From Pseudomonas sp. ISL-84 (GTDB lineage: Bacteria; Bacillota; Bacilli; Bacillales; Cytobacillaceae), in the NCBI GenBank assembly GCA_018613035.1, contig JAGGRA010000022.1:47849-111848 (forward strand): 64,000 bases of DNA, written 5' to 3'. The position numbers were made by a program, and so were the translations under genes. Position 1 is the first letter of the stretch. Every line of letters starts with the position of its first letter. Positions 29,708 through 39,120 of the stretch are shown here, piece after piece. The notes beneath the pieces were generated by a model. That model saw only the letters and a list, made by a program, of their open reading frames with translations, was not told the origin of the DNA and ran no database searches.

Positions 29708-30214
29708 ATGAGCAAAAATCGAGTTTCTAGACGTCAATTCCTAAACTATACACTTACTGGTGTAGGCGGTTTCATGGCAGCTGGCATGTTAATGCCGATG
29801 GTCCGTTTTGCGGTCGATCCTGTATTGCAGGCAGCTGGAGAAAGTGATTATATTCCAACAAAGCAAAAAGTGTCGGAAATTACCGAAACGCCAACAAGGG
29901 TTGATTACACTTTTGAACAGCAGGATGCCTGGTACACATCCGAAGTTACAGGCACTGCGTGGGTTTATAAGGATGAAAAGGGTGAAGTTGTTGCATTGTC
30001 TCCAGTTTGTAAGCATTTAGGGTGCGTAGTCGACTGGAATACTGACAAATCAAACCCTGATCATTTCTATTGCCCTTGCCATGGCGGCCTTTATACAAAG
30101 GATGGGACAAACGTTCCAGGTACACCGCCGATTGCAGCACTTGATGTATTTCCTTACACAGAAAAAGACGGCTTTTTGTATTTAGGCAAGGCTGAACCGC
30201 GAAAGGAGGCGTAA
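29708..30214 (+). CDS. qcrA: Menaquinol:cytochrome c reductase, Rieske iron-sulfur subunit
   Basis: This subunit passes electrons from menaquinol to cytochrome c in the membrane bc complex. The N-terminus has a twin-arginine type signal/anchor (SRRQFLN, residues 7-13, then a hydrophobic segment). The [2Fe-2S] cluster ligands are in CKHLGC and CPCHGG near residues 101-106 and 120-125. It is the first gene of qcrABC and starts behind GAGGGGGGAAAAG. Confidence 0.97.
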   Translation: MSKNRVSRRQFLNYTLTGVGGFMAAGMLMPMVRFAVDPVLQAAGESDYIPTKQKVSEITETPTRVDYTFEQQDAWYTSEVTGTAWVYKDEKGEVVALSPVCKHLGCVVDWNTDKSNPDHFYCPCHGGLYTKDGTNVPGTPPIAALDVFPYTEKDGFLYLGKAEPRKEA

Positions 30215-30217
30215 TAA

Positions 30218-30892
30218 TTGTTAAACAAAATTTATGATTGGGTAGATGAGCGTTTAGATATTACGCCGATCTGGCGGGATATTGCTGACCATGAAGTGCC
30301 TGAACATGTTAACCCTGCGCATCACTTCTCTGCGTTTGTATACTGTTTTGGCGGTCTGACGTTCTTCGTTACAGTAATTCAAATTTTATCCGGTATGTTC
30401 CTGACAATGTATTATGTTCCGGATATTAAAAATGCATGGGAATCTGTGTATTACCTTCAAAACCATGTTGCATTTGGACAAATTGTCCGCGGAATGCATC
30501 ACTGGGGAGCAAGTTTGGTAATCGTAATGATGTTCTTACATACGTTACGTGTTTTCTTCCAGGGAGCTTACAAAAAGCCCCGTGAATTGAACTGGATCGT
30601 CGGAGTGCTAATTTTCTTTATTATGCTTGCACTTGGACTAACTGGTTACTTATTGCCTTGGGATATGAAAGCCCTTTTTGCAACAAAAGTAACAATCCAG
30701 ATCGTAGAATCTACTCCGTTAATTGGGGAATATCTGAAAATACTTATTGCCGGTCATTCTGACATTGTCGGCGCACAAACTATTACCCGTTTCTTTGCAA
30801 TCCATGTATTCTTCCTTCCGGCTGCATTATTCGGGTTAATGGCTGCCCACTTTATAATGATCCGTAAACAAGGTATTTCTGGACCGTTATAA
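30218..30892 (+). CDS. qcrB: Menaquinol:cytochrome c reductase, cytochrome b subunit
   Basis: This 224-residue b6-type subunit has four transmembrane helices and the bis-heme histidines on helices 2 and 4 (in MHHWGASL and FAIHVFFLPA). The start is TTG, three bases after qcrA stops, with GAAAGGAGG inside the end of qcrA. Confidence 0.97.
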   Translation: MLNKIYDWVDERLDITPIWRDIADHEVPEHVNPAHHFSAFVYCFGGLTFFVTVIQILSGMFLTMYYVPDIKNAWESVYYLQNHVAFGQIVRGMHHWGASLVIVMMFLHTLRVFFQGAYKKPRELNWIVGVLIFFIMLALGLTGYLLPWDMKALFATKVTIQIVESTPLIGEYLKILIAGHSDIVGAQTITRFFAIHVFFLPAALFGLMAAHFIMIRKQGISGPL

Positions 30893-30896
30893 GATA

Positions 30897-30973
30897 AACG
30901 AAGAGCGGAGAGACCCCGCTTATCGGCGGCAAGTCCCCCGAGCCAATAGGGCTCGCAGCTGGACAGCCGTAAA
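30897..30973 (+). repeat. Structured insert between qcrB and qcrC
   Basis: A GC-rich block holds AGCGG/CCGCT, GAGCC/GGCTC and an enclosing GGCAAGTCC/GGACAGCC pairing. It is within the qcr operon, where B. subtilis has only a short spacer. It does not match family A. Confidence 0.45.
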
Positions 30974-31025
30974 AGTTCAAAAATGAAATACTTCCTATTT
31001 ATAAAAAAGGAGGGGAAATCGCCCA

Positions 31026-31793
31026 ATGCATCGTGGTAAAGGTATGAAATTCGTAGGTGACTCTCGTGTTCCTGCTGAACGCAAACCGAATATCCCGAAA
31101 GACTATTCGGAATATCCAGGTAAAACGGAAGCATTCTGGCCAAACTTCCTGCTAAAGGAATGGATGGTTGGAGCTGTCTTCCTTATCGGTTTCCTCAGTT
31201 TGACGATTGCGCATGAGCCGCCATTAGAAAAAATCGCTGATCCAAGTGATACAGCTTATATTCCGCTGCCTGACTGGTATTTCTTGTTCCTATACCAGCT
31301 GCTGAAGTATAGCTATGCATCAGGACCTTATAATGCTATTGGTGCGTTCATTATTCCCGGACTGGCATTTGGAGCTTTAATGCTTGCTCCATTTATTGAC
31401 CGCGGACCTGAACGCCGTCCATCTAAGCGTCCATTAGCTACTGGATTTATGCTGTTGGCATTAGCGGGTATTACTTATTTGACTTGGGAGTCTGTTGCTC
31501 ACCATGACTGGGAAGCTGCAGCAGAACAAGGTAAAATTGTAGCTGAAGTGGAATTCGATAAAGAAGACGAAGGCTACAAGATTTTTGAAGCAAATGGCTG
31601 TATTTCTTGCCATGGTGGAGACCTTCAGGGTGGTGCAGGTTCACCTGCCCTTGTTGACACTGGGTTAACACCTGAAGAAATTTCAGATATTGCTAAAAAC
31701 GGTAAAGGTGCAATGCCTGCCGGTATGTTCAAAGGCACTGATGAAGAACTTCAAAAAATGGCAGAATTCATTTCTGGCCTTGAAAGTAAATAA
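31026..31793 (+). CDS. qcrC: Menaquinol:cytochrome c reductase, cytochrome c subunit
   Basis: This 255-residue fusion joins a subunit IV-like part with about three transmembrane helices (residues 40-160) to a C-terminal cytochrome c domain. The heme is attached at CISCH near residues 196-200, and a distal Met ligand is likely in GAMPAGMF. A strong AAGGAGGGG precedes the ATG. It ends the qcr operon. Confidence 0.97.
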   Translation: MHRGKGMKFVGDSRVPAERKPNIPKDYSEYPGKTEAFWPNFLLKEWMVGAVFLIGFLSLTIAHEPPLEKIADPSDTAYIPLPDWYFLFLYQLLKYSYASGPYNAIGAFIIPGLAFGALMLAPFIDRGPERRPSKRPLATGFMLLALAGITYLTWESVAHHDWEAAAEQGKIVAEVEFDKEDEGYKIFEANGCISCHGGDLQGGAGSPALVDTGLTPEEISDIAKNGKGAMPAGMFKGTDEELQKMAEFISGLESK

Positions 31794-31798
31794 TAAAA

Positions 31799-31827
31799 AG
31801 AAGCTGGCAAATGTCAGCTTCTTTTTT
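31799..31827 (+). terminator. Intrinsic terminator after qcrC
   Basis: AAGAAGCTG and CAGCTTCTT pair around a small loop, with a T run. Confidence 0.92.
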
Positions 31828-31900
31828 ATGTTGATAGTTATATATAATGTGCTATGGTAAAATAATGAAATAAAATGATAGTTAGAGAAGGAGAGCAAAA

Positions 31901-32497
31901 ATGAAGTGGATTTATCCTTTATTGGGCAGTAGAGCAATGTTAATGCTGCTGTTGATTGTAAATACGGCGGGTACGATTTACGGATATATTTGGTACAAGT
32001 GGCAGCTTGTTGATACACCTCCTATTTTTCTGCTGTTTGTTCCGGATAGCCCGACTGCCAGCTTATTTTTTGTGTTTGTCCTGATTGCTTTTTTGATAGG
32101 CAAGAATTGGCCTTTGCTTGAAGCATTGGCGATTGTGACTTTAGTTAAGTATGGAATATGGGCTGTGGTCATGAATTTGCTTGTTTATCAGGTGACAGGT
32201 GATATGGATCCAGCTGCGCTTATGCTAATCTTTTCACACGGGGCTATGGCCATTCAAGGCGTATTATATGCTCCTTTCTACAGGTTTAAAACATGGCACC
32301 TTGTTTTAACAGGAGTCTGGACACTTCATAATGATGTAATCGATTATGTCTTTTTTATGCTTCCACGTTATCCAATTTTGAACTTGTACACACCCCAAAT
32401 TGGCTACTTTACGTTTTGGCTGAGTATTTTTTCTTTAGGTGTAGCTTATTATTTAGTATTAAGAAAAAATCGATTTAACCTCGAAATAGCGAATTAG
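31901..32497 (+). CDS. ypjA: DUF1405 membrane protein YpjA
   Basis: This 198-residue protein has about six hydrophobic helices and belongs to a family of unknown function. It is placed after qcrC as in B. subtilis. The AAGGAGAGC site precedes the ATG. Confidence 0.85.
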   Translation: MKWIYPLLGSRAMLMLLLIVNTAGTIYGYIWYKWQLVDTPPIFLLFVPDSPTASLFFVFVLIAFLIGKNWPLLEALAIVTLVKYGIWAVVMNLLVYQVTGDMDPAALMLIFSHGAMAIQGVLYAPFYRFKTWHLVLTGVWTLHNDVIDYVFFMLPRYPILNLYTPQIGYFTFWLSIFSLGVAYYLVLRKNRFNLEIAN

Positions 32498-32546
32498 CCT
32501 AATTATATTTAATAATTAATTATGATGGACTGTATGTATAATTCTG

Positions 32547-32576
32547 GTCTAACCTTGTCCTCCTTTTCATACATAT
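32547..32576 (+). promoter_or_regulatory. Predicted SigE promoter of ypjB
   Basis: GTCTAAC at 32547-32553 and CATACATAT at 32568-32576 are separated by 14 bases. The -10 is close to the sigma E consensus, which fits a sporulation gene. Confidence 0.55.
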
Positions 32577-32605
32577 CTAGTAGTAATTTGAGGGGGGACA
32601 AGTAA

Positions 32606-33394
32606 ATGAGGCGGAAATTAATCGCAGTCTTAGTTTTTATTTTAATGTTATTGCCTGGACAAGGGTTTGCAGATAAGACCTCACACATAGATAAGTTGGA
32701 TCAATTATCCGATGAAGCACTGCAAATGGTTAAGCTTCACCGGTATGAGGACGCAAAGAAGCTACTTGAATATTTCTCCGAGAAATTCGTGGCTGTTAAC
32801 GGGAAAGAAAGGCCTTTTACGATGGATGAACTGCGTATCGTTACGGTTTCACATAATGATGCTGTACAAGCTACCGTAAATGCATCCATGAGTCATGATG
32901 AAAGGTTGAATAACGTGACAAAGTTCAGGCTGGTGATGGACGCGATTTCATCTAATTATCAGCCTTTATGGACTGAAATGGAAAAGCCCATTATGACAGT
33001 TTTTGCGGATGTTAAGGAAGCAGCATATAGGGGAAATAATGAAAACTTTCATTTGAATTTGAATTCCTTTTTATCATTATATGAGGTAATTTATCCAAGC
33101 ATGAAAATAGATGTAGATGCAGAGCGGGTTCAAAAATTAAACGCACGCATTAATTTTATTGATCATTATCGCCCGCAAGTTCTAACACAGCAGGCCAGCC
33201 AGCAGGAGCTTGAGGCATTAGAGAGTGATCTGCAGACAATCTTTGATGAAATGACAGAAGATGAAGCAGATCCTTCCCTTTGGTGGGTGATTATTTCGAC
33301 AGGAAGTATAATCATCCTTACATTATCTTACGTTGGTTGGAGAAAATACAAGGGAGATAAAGCAAGACAGAAGAATCGGGGGCCAGAGAGCTGA
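32606..33394 (+). CDS. ypjB: Sporulation protein YpjB
   Basis: This 262-residue protein has an N-terminal signal peptide, a helical extracytoplasmic domain and a C-terminal transmembrane helix near residues 228-247 followed by a basic tail, giving a membrane-anchored outer-face topology. It is assigned by position and architecture to YpjB. The biochemical role is unknown. Confidence 0.85.
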   Translation: MRRKLIAVLVFILMLLPGQGFADKTSHIDKLDQLSDEALQMVKLHRYEDAKKLLEYFSEKFVAVNGKERPFTMDELRIVTVSHNDAVQATVNASMSHDERLNNVTKFRLVMDAISSNYQPLWTEMEKPIMTVFADVKEAAYRGNNENFHLNLNSFLSLYEVIYPSMKIDVDAERVQKLNARINFIDHYRPQVLTQQASQQELEALESDLQTIFDEMTEDEADPSLWWVIISTGSIIILTLSYVGWRKYKGDKARQKNRGPES

Positions 33395-33587
33395 AGGATT
33401 GACTGTGAAGTACCGCGCAAAATACAATATTTTTACTCTAACAGCTTCAGCCAAGTTTTTAGGAATGTGGCAGTTTTGTAAACAGGGAATAAGGGAAATG
33501 ATTAGAAAAGATTTCTGTTGTTTCCTGTTTCTGTTTTAAAATGTGCTGATGCCGGACACCATGATCAGCTTGATAGGAGGGTAGAGA

Positions 33588-34268
33588 ATGGGAGGATATC
33601 TCATTTATTTTGCGATTATCATTATTGTCCCTCTCTGGGCGCAAATGAAAGTAAAGGGAGCATATAGCAAGTATTCGAAGGTCCCATCATCCACCCAAAT
33701 GAGAGGTGCTGAGGTAGCAAGAAAGATATTGGACTCTAATGAGTTATATCAGGTAGGAGTTGAAGAAACCCGCGGACACTTAACAGATCACTATGATCCG
33801 CGATCGAAGACGGTTAGGCTCTCAGCCACAAATTATCATGGACATTCTGTGGCTGCAGCTGCCATAGCTGCACATGAAGTAGGGCATGCGATCCAGGATC
33901 AACAGGAGTACGCGTTTCTGCGTTTTCGCCATGCATTGGTGCCTGTAGCAAATCTCGGGTCAAACTTTTCCTGGATTTTAATTATGATAGGATTTTTTGC
34001 AGGGATGAGCGGCATGGTTTTATTGGGGATTATTTTCATGGCAGCAGCTGTAGTTTTCCAGGTTATTACGCTGCCGGTGGAATATAATGCTTCAAATCGG
34101 GCGATGGACCAGGTTGTTTCATTGGGAATTATCAAAAATGATGAAGAAAGGGAAACTAAAAAGGTTTTAAACGCGGCTGCATTGACTTATGTTGCGGCAG
34201 CGGCGGTAGCTGTACTTGAATTGCTTCGTTTAATCCTTATATACACAGGAATGACAAGATCTGAGTAG
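33588..34268 (+). CDS. Membrane zinc metallopeptidase (YugP-like)
   Basis: This 226-residue integral membrane protein of the Zn_peptidase_2 family has the zinc motif HEVGH near residues 96-100, an N-terminal helix and three or more C-terminal helices. B. subtilis YugP is the recognisable relative; in B. subtilis that gene is elsewhere. Its substrates are unknown. A TAGGAGGG site precedes the ATG. The 193-base gap to ypjB holds an AACAGG/CCTGTT imperfect inverted repeat near 33480-33528. Confidence 0.85.
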   Translation: MGGYLIYFAIIIIVPLWAQMKVKGAYSKYSKVPSSTQMRGAEVARKILDSNELYQVGVEETRGHLTDHYDPRSKTVRLSATNYHGHSVAAAAIAAHEVGHAIQDQQEYAFLRFRHALVPVANLGSNFSWILIMIGFFAGMSGMVLLGIIFMAAAVVFQVITLPVEYNASNRAMDQVVSLGIIKNDEERETKKVLNAAALTYVAAAAVAVLELLRLILIYTGMTRSE

Positions 34269-34270
34269 GG

Positions 34271-34303
34271 AGCTGGCTTTCAGTAAGCCGGCTTTTTATT
34301 TTT
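34271..34303 (+). terminator. Intrinsic terminator after the metallopeptidase gene
   Basis: AGCTGGCTT and AAGCCGGCT pair around a five-base loop, followed by a T-rich tail. Confidence 0.85.
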
Positions 34304-34548
34304 GGCTCTGATAAAAAGCTTATTGTTGTTTTTAGCACCCTGTTGATTGGAGCGGAAGGCATGAGATTCTCGAAAATGCATTCGTATTTCCTTCGTGGGG
34401 TATTAATTCGAGGATGCTTACCCAATGTCCTGCGGGAAGTGTGAGTCATAGGGTGACCAAACTGGCGCTTCATGCGCCGGGCAGGCTCCCAGACTGCCCG
34501 CGGAAAGCGGCTGCGGAGCGGAAATAAACAGCCGGGTATAACAAAGCC
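34304..34548 (+). repeat. Family A repeat, long form
   Basis: The outer arms GGCTCTGATA/TATAACAAAGCC and inner TGTTGATT (34341-34348)/AAATAAACA (34522-34530) bound the copy. It contains the GAAAATGC hairpin module, a CCTGCGGG module and a GGCGC-TTCAT-GCGCC hairpin at 34464-34478. The last has other bases but the same geometry as the GGTGC/GCACC hairpin of the copy at 12098. Confidence 0.8.
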
Positions 34549-34556
34549 TTTTCATT

Positions 34557-34583
34557 TAAAAAAGATGCCCTATATGGACATCT
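34557..34583 (-). terminator. Intrinsic terminator after ypjC
   Basis: On the minus strand AGATGTCC pairs with GGGCATCT, followed by a T run. Confidence 0.8.
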
Positions 34584-34599
34584 CATATTTAGTAAAAAT

Positions 34600-35472
34600 T
34601 TAACGTTCAACGGGCTTTTTATTTTCATCTAATGTGAAGCCTTCGCCAAGTACATCATGAACAGCTGTGACTGATACAAACGCATGTGGATCAACGGATG
34701 TTATGACATTTTTAAGCCTGACAATTTCATTTCTCCCGACAACACAATATAGTACTTCCCGATCTTTTTTTGTAAAAGAGCCGTGGCCTTTTAAAACAGT
34801 GACACCCCTGTCCATTTCTTTCATTATTTTATCAGCAATCGCATCATTCAGTTCGGAAATAATCATGGCACCTCTTGCAGCATAAGCACCCTCCTGCATA
34901 AAGTCAATCACTTTAGCACCGACAAAAACAGCTACTAGGGTGTACATGGCTTCGCGATAGTCTAAATAAGTTATTAACGAAAGGGCAATAACAAAGAAGT
35001 CAAAAATGAACATCGTTTTACCCATGCTTACTCCCGCGTATTTATGGGTGAGCCTGGCAATGATGTCTACTCCGCCTGTTGTACCGCCGTACCTGAAAAT
35101 AGTACCCAGCCCAATCCCAATAAAAACACCTGCAAATAGAGCAGCGAGTGTCAAGTCCTCTTTTAATGGCATTACAATTTGGTAACGCTGGAAAATCCAC
35201 AAAAACACAGAGACAGCAACTGTTCCTATAATCGTGTATAGAAATACATTCCTTCCAAGGAGCTTCCATCCGATAAAAAAGAGAGGTATATTTAATAACA
35301 GGTTTGTGTAGGAAGGGTCCCATTTGAAAAGAAAATAAAGCAGCAGGGTAATACCGGTGAACCCGCCTTCAGCCAAATTGTTTTGCATATTAAAATGAAC
35401 GAGGCCAAATGAAAAAATGGCTGCTCCCAGCAAAATAAAAAAGATATTTTTAAACTTTAATCCATAAAGCAT
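34600..35472 (-). CDS. ypjC: YitT family membrane protein (YpjC)
   Basis: This 290-residue protein has five or six transmembrane helices in the first 200 residues and a C-terminal DUF2179 cytoplasmic domain (MDRGVTVLKGHGSFT region). The family is possibly involved in transport; function is not established. A GGAGGG ribosome site precedes the ATG on the minus strand. It is divergent from ypjD. Confidence 0.88.
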   Translation of the reverse strand: MLYGLKFKNIFFILLGAAIFSFGLVHFNMQNNLAEGGFTGITLLLYFLFKWDPSYTNLLLNIPLFFIGWKLLGRNVFLYTIIGTVAVSVFLWIFQRYQIVMPLKEDLTLAALFAGVFIGIGLGTIFRYGGTTGGVDIIARLTHKYAGVSMGKTMFIFDFFVIALSLITYLDYREAMYTLVAVFVGAKVIDFMQEGAYAARGAMIISELNDAIADKIMKEMDRGVTVLKGHGSFTKKDREVLYCVVGRNEIVRLKNVITSVDPHAFVSVTAVHDVLGEGFTLDENKKPVER

Positions 35473-35684
35473 TTTATCCCTCCACTACCTAAATATCTCA
35501 AATCCAAAGCGTATCTAATTATATAAGATATTGATTATAAGAGCAATAAGGCTGGAAGCTGCACTCAGTTATAGGCAGTGGGAATATTTTTAATTAAAAA
35601 TATTTGTAATAGGGCTAAGCTTTAGCTAACATGAAAAGTGGAAATCTCCGTTTATAAGTGCAAGATAAAGCTGAGGTGAAATAA

Positions 35685-36017
35685 ATGCAAACAAGAAAAA
35701 CGATGAAAGAGCTTCAAACAGAGGTAGATACATACATAAGCCAGTTCAAAGAAGGATACTTTAGTCCGCTGGCAATGCTGGCAAGGATGACCGAAGAGCT
35801 TGGTGAGCTATCTAGGGAAGTGAACCATCATTACGGTGAAAAACCGAAAAAAACCACTGAAGAAGAAAAGGCAATCGAAGAAGAGCTTGGAGATATGCTT
35901 TTTGTTCTAATATGTTTTGCCAATTCGCTGAACATTGATCTGGAAGAAGCACACGACCGGGTTATGAAGAAGTTTAATACACGTGATAAAGACCGCTGGA
36001 CAAGAATCGAAGAATAG
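35685..36017 (+). CDS. ypjD: MazG-type nucleotide pyrophosphohydrolase YpjD
   Basis: This 110-residue all-alpha NTP-PPase has the metal-binding EELGELSREV (near residues 37-46) and EEELGDMLFVLI (near 64-75) motifs of the MazG fold. It probably hydrolyses non-canonical nucleoside triphosphates; the exact substrate is unknown. It heads the dapB-birA gene train. Confidence 0.92.
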   Translation: MQTRKTMKELQTEVDTYISQFKEGYFSPLAMLARMTEELGELSREVNHHYGEKPKKTTEEEKAIEEELGDMLFVLICFANSLNIDLEEAHDRVMKKFNTRDKDRWTRIEE

Positions 36018-36031
36018 AGGGAGAGATTTAA

Positions 36032-36835
36032 ATGGATAAAGTCAAAGTTGTAATAGCCGGACCGCGCGGAAGAATGGGAAGGGAAGCTGTTCAGCTTGTT
36101 AAAAGAACAGATTACTATGAATTGGCCGCGGTAGTTGATCATAAAAATGGAGGAGGCTATCTTGGCGACTTTGATGGGTTCTCAGAGTTTGGCCAAATTC
36201 CTGTATATTCAGATGTAGCAGACTGCTTTCAAGAGATCGAACCAAATGTTTTGATTGACCTGACAACTCCAGAAGTGGGAATGCATCATACGAAAACAGC
36301 ACTTGAGCATGGGGTAAGACCAGTAGTTGGAACAACAGGCTTTTCTAAAGAAAACCTGCAAGAGCTTGAGGCGCTTTGCCACGACAAGGGGATTGGCTGC
36401 ATTATTGCCCCTAATTTTGCTCTTGGGGCTGTGTTAATGATGAAATTCTCACAAATGGCAGGCAGATATTTTAACGACGTGGATATTATAGAATTGCACC
36501 ATGACCAAAAATTGGATGCTCCTTCCGGCACAGCTGTTAAAACGGCAGAAATGATTGCGGATGTCAGAGAGCAAAAGCAGCAAGGCCATCCAAACGAAAA
36601 AGAAACCATCCCTGGTGCCAGAGGTGCCAGCTTTGATGGAATGCACATCCACTCCGTTCGTTTGCCTGGGCTGATTGCACATCAGCAGGTTATGTTCGGA
36701 TCGGAAGGTCAAACGTTAACCATTCGCCACGATTCTTATAACCGTGCTTCTTTTATGTCTGGAGTTAAGCTGGCAGTGGACACTGTATTAAAAATAGATA
36801 CTCTCGTATACGGACTTGAAAATATTATGGAATAG
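36032..36835 (+). CDS. dapB: 4-hydroxy-tetrahydrodipicolinate reductase
   Basis: This NAD(P)H-dependent enzyme of the lysine/diaminopimelate pathway also feeds spore dipicolinate. The 267-residue protein has the dinucleotide motif [10 protein letters not shown] near residues 10-19 and the catalytic [15 protein letters not shown] block near 150-164. It is preceded by GAGGGAGAG and followed closely by mgsA. Confidence 0.97.
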   Translation: MDKVKVVIAGPRGRMGREAVQLVKRTDYYELAAVVDHKNGGGYLGDFDGFSEFGQIPVYSDVADCFQEIEPNVLIDLTTPEVGMHHTKTALEHGVRPVVGTTGFSKENLQELEALCHDKGIGCIIAPNFALGAVLMMKFSQMAGRYFNDVDIIELHHDQKLDAPSGTAVKTAEMIADVREQKQQGHPNEKETIPGARGASFDGMHIHSVRLPGLIAHQQVMFGSEGQTLTIRHDSYNRASFMSGVKLAVDTVLKIDTLVYGLENIME

Positions 36836-36849
36836 TGAGGGGGGCCAAC

Positions 36850-37275
36850 ATGAATATTGCCTTAATTGCCCATGATAAGAAAAAGGATGATATTGTGCGT
36901 TTTGCTATTGCCTATAAGTCCATACTTGCAGGGCATATCCTTTATGCAACCGGAACTACCGGTGCACGGATCATGAAGGAAACTGGCTTGGACATCCACC
37001 GTTTCCAGTCGGGACCACTTGGCGGTGACCAGGAGATCGGAGCGCTCATTGCCAATAAAAAAATGGATGTTGTGTTTTTCTTTAGAGACCCGCTTACTGT
37101 TCAGCCCCATGAGCCAGATGTTTCCGCACTTGTCCGCCTGTGCGATGTATACGCTGTTCCATTGGCAACCAATATGGGTACTGCAGAGATATTAATAAAA
37201 GGCCTTGAACGGGGAGATTTATCCTGGCGGAAAATTGTAAGCGAAGAAAAAGGTGACATGAATGGACCACGCTAA
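36850..37275 (+). CDS. mgsA: Methylglyoxal synthase
   Basis: This enzyme converts dihydroxyacetone phosphate to methylglyoxal, an overflow route releasing phosphate. The 141-residue protein shows TGTTGARI near residues 37-44, [11 protein letters not shown] and the FFFRDP segment with a catalytic Asp. The ATG at 36850 follows TGAGGGGGG; an upstream start at 36835 overlaps dapB and is less likely. Methylglyoxal is detoxified with bacillithiol, whose synthesis genes follow directly. Confidence 0.95.
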   Translation: MNIALIAHDKKKDDIVRFAIAYKSILAGHILYATGTTGARIMKETGLDIHRFQSGPLGGDQEIGALIANKKMDVVFFFRDPLTVQPHEPDVSALVRLCDVYAVPLATNMGTAEILIKGLERGDLSWRKIVSEEKGDMNGPR

Positions 37276-37978
37276 TCTGGATATTCTGGCATTTGGCGCC
37301 CATGCTGATGATGTTGAAATCGGCATGGGCGGCATGATTGCCAAGTATGTATCCAACGGAAAAAAGATAGGGATATGCGATCTGACAAGGGCTGAACTAT
37401 CCTCAAACGGAACGGTCGACATCCGTAAAAAAGAAGCCAGGAAAGCAGCGGATTTTTTGGGAGTTGAGATTAGAGAGACTCTTAATCTGCCTGACAGGGG
37501 CTTATATTATAATCAGGAATACATAACTAAAATTGCGGAAGTGATCCGTAAATATCGGCCATCTCTCGTTTTTGCACCCTTTATGGAAGACAGGCACCCG
37601 GATCATGGCCATTGTGCCCGCCTGGTTGAGGAAGCTATCTTTTCGGCGGGAATCAAAAAATTTGTGACAGAAGGCACCTACCCTCCTCATAAGGTGAAAA
37701 GTCTGTATTTTTACATGATTAATGGCTTCCATACTCCAGACTTCCTGGTTGACATTTCATCTTTCATGGATAAAAAAACAGCCAGCCTTGAGGCTTATAA
37801 AAGCCAGTTTGTTAAAAGCCCTGGATCATACGAAACACCTTTGGTCAACGGTTATATTGAAACCGTCCAGGCCAGGGAAAGCCTTTTTGGAAAAATGGCT
37901 GGAGTTCAATTTGCAGAAGGCTTTAAAGTGAATAAGCCTCTGCTTTTAAATAAGGATTTATTGGGTGAAGATTTATGA
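37262..37978 (+). CDS. bshB1: Bacillithiol synthesis deacetylase BshB1
   Basis: This zinc enzyme deacetylates GlcNAc-malate in bacillithiol synthesis. The 238-residue LmbE-type protein has the zinc motif AHADD near residues 12-16 and the HPDHGHCA block near 111-118. Its start overlaps the end of mgsA by 14 bases, and it overlaps bshA by four bases. Confidence 0.96.
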   Translation: MDHANLDILAFGAHADDVEIGMGGMIAKYVSNGKKIGICDLTRAELSSNGTVDIRKKEARKAADFLGVEIRETLNLPDRGLYYNQEYITKIAEVIRKYRPSLVFAPFMEDRHPDHGHCARLVEEAIFSAGIKKFVTEGTYPPHKVKSLYFYMINGFHTPDFLVDISSFMDKKTASLEAYKSQFVKSPGSYETPLVNGYIETVQARESLFGKMAGVQFAEGFKVNKPLLLNKDLLGEDL

Positions 37979-39120
37979 AAAAGAAACTGAAAATAGGAAT
38001 TACCTGCTATCCGACAGTAGGCGGTTCAGGTGTTGTGGCAACCGAATTGGGTAAAATGCTTGCTGAAAAGGGGCATGAGATTCACTTTATTTCATCGAGC
38101 CTCCCTTTTCGGTTAAAAAGAATGTACCATAATATCTTTTATCATCAAGTAGATGTAAACCAATACTCCGTTTTTCAATATGCTCCTTACGATATTGCTC
38201 TTGCCAGTAAAATGGCAGAAGTAATAAAAAGAGAGGATCTTGATTTAGTTCACGTCCATTATGCGATCCCGCATGCTGTTTGTGCCATATTAGCAAAGCA
38301 GATGAGCGGGAAGGATATTAAAATTGTGACCACACTACATGGGACAGATATTACTGTACTTGGATACGACCCGTCCCTCACTGATGCCATCCGTTTTGGC
38401 ATTGAAAAGTCTGATGGGGTTACTGCCGTTTCCAATGCCTTAATATCTCAAACTTACGATTTAATTAAACCTGATAAACCAATTAAAACGGTTTATAACT
38501 TCATAGATGAAAGAGTTTACCGGAAAACGGATTCAGCTTATCTGAAAGATGAGTATGGCATTAGGCCGGAAGAGAAAATTATCATCCATGTTTCTAATTT
38601 CCGCAGTGTTAAAAGAGTGCCTGATGTCGTTAAAGCTTTTGAAAAAATAACAAAAGAAGTCCCTGCAAAGCTGCTTCTTGTCGGAGACGGTCCGGAGATG
38701 ACGGTAATATGCCAGCTTGTCAATGAATTAAAGCTTAAAGGCAAAGTCTTGTTTCTGGGCAAACAGGATAATCTGGAGGAGCTTTATAGCATCAGCGATT
38801 TAATGCTGCTGCTGTCCGAAAAAGAGAGCTTTGGACTTGTAGCCTTGGAAGCAATGGCTTGCGGAGTTCCGTGTATTGGCACAAATGTTGGCGGCATTCC
38901 TGAAGTAATTGATGATGGAGAAACCGGGTATGTATGTACGCTCGGGGATATTGATGAAATCTCCCAAAAAGCTACAATGCTCCTTCTGGACGAAAACCTT
39001 CACCGCAAGTTTTCTTCACAATCTATTTCCCTTGCAAAAGAAGTGTTTAGTGCTGGACGAATAGTTTCCCAATATGAAGAGTTCTATTACGAACTGCTAA
39101 AGAATGGTGATGGTTTATGA
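37975..39120 (+). CDS. bshA: Bacillithiol synthesis glycosyltransferase BshA
   Basis: This GT4-family enzyme joins UDP-GlcNAc to malate, the first step of bacillithiol synthesis. The 381-residue GT-B protein begins with [18 protein letters not shown], and has the donor-site [17 protein letters not shown] stretch near residues 281-297. It overlaps bshB1 (ATGA) and cca (ATGA) on either side. Confidence 0.96.
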   Translation: MKKKLKIGITCYPTVGGSGVVATELGKMLAEKGHEIHFISSSLPFRLKRMYHNIFYHQVDVNQYSVFQYAPYDIALASKMAEVIKREDLDLVHVHYAIPHAVCAILAKQMSGKDIKIVTTLHGTDITVLGYDPSLTDAIRFGIEKSDGVTAVSNALISQTYDLIKPDKPIKTVYNFIDERVYRKTDSAYLKDEYGIRPEEKIIIHVSNFRSVKRVPDVVKAFEKITKEVPAKLLLVGDGPEMTVICQLVNELKLKGKVLFLGKQDNLEELYSISDLMLLLSEKESFGLVALEAMACGVPCIGTNVGGIPEVIDDGETGYVCTLGDIDEISQKATMLLLDENLHRKFSSQSISLAKEVFSAGRIVSQYEEFYYELLKNGDGL

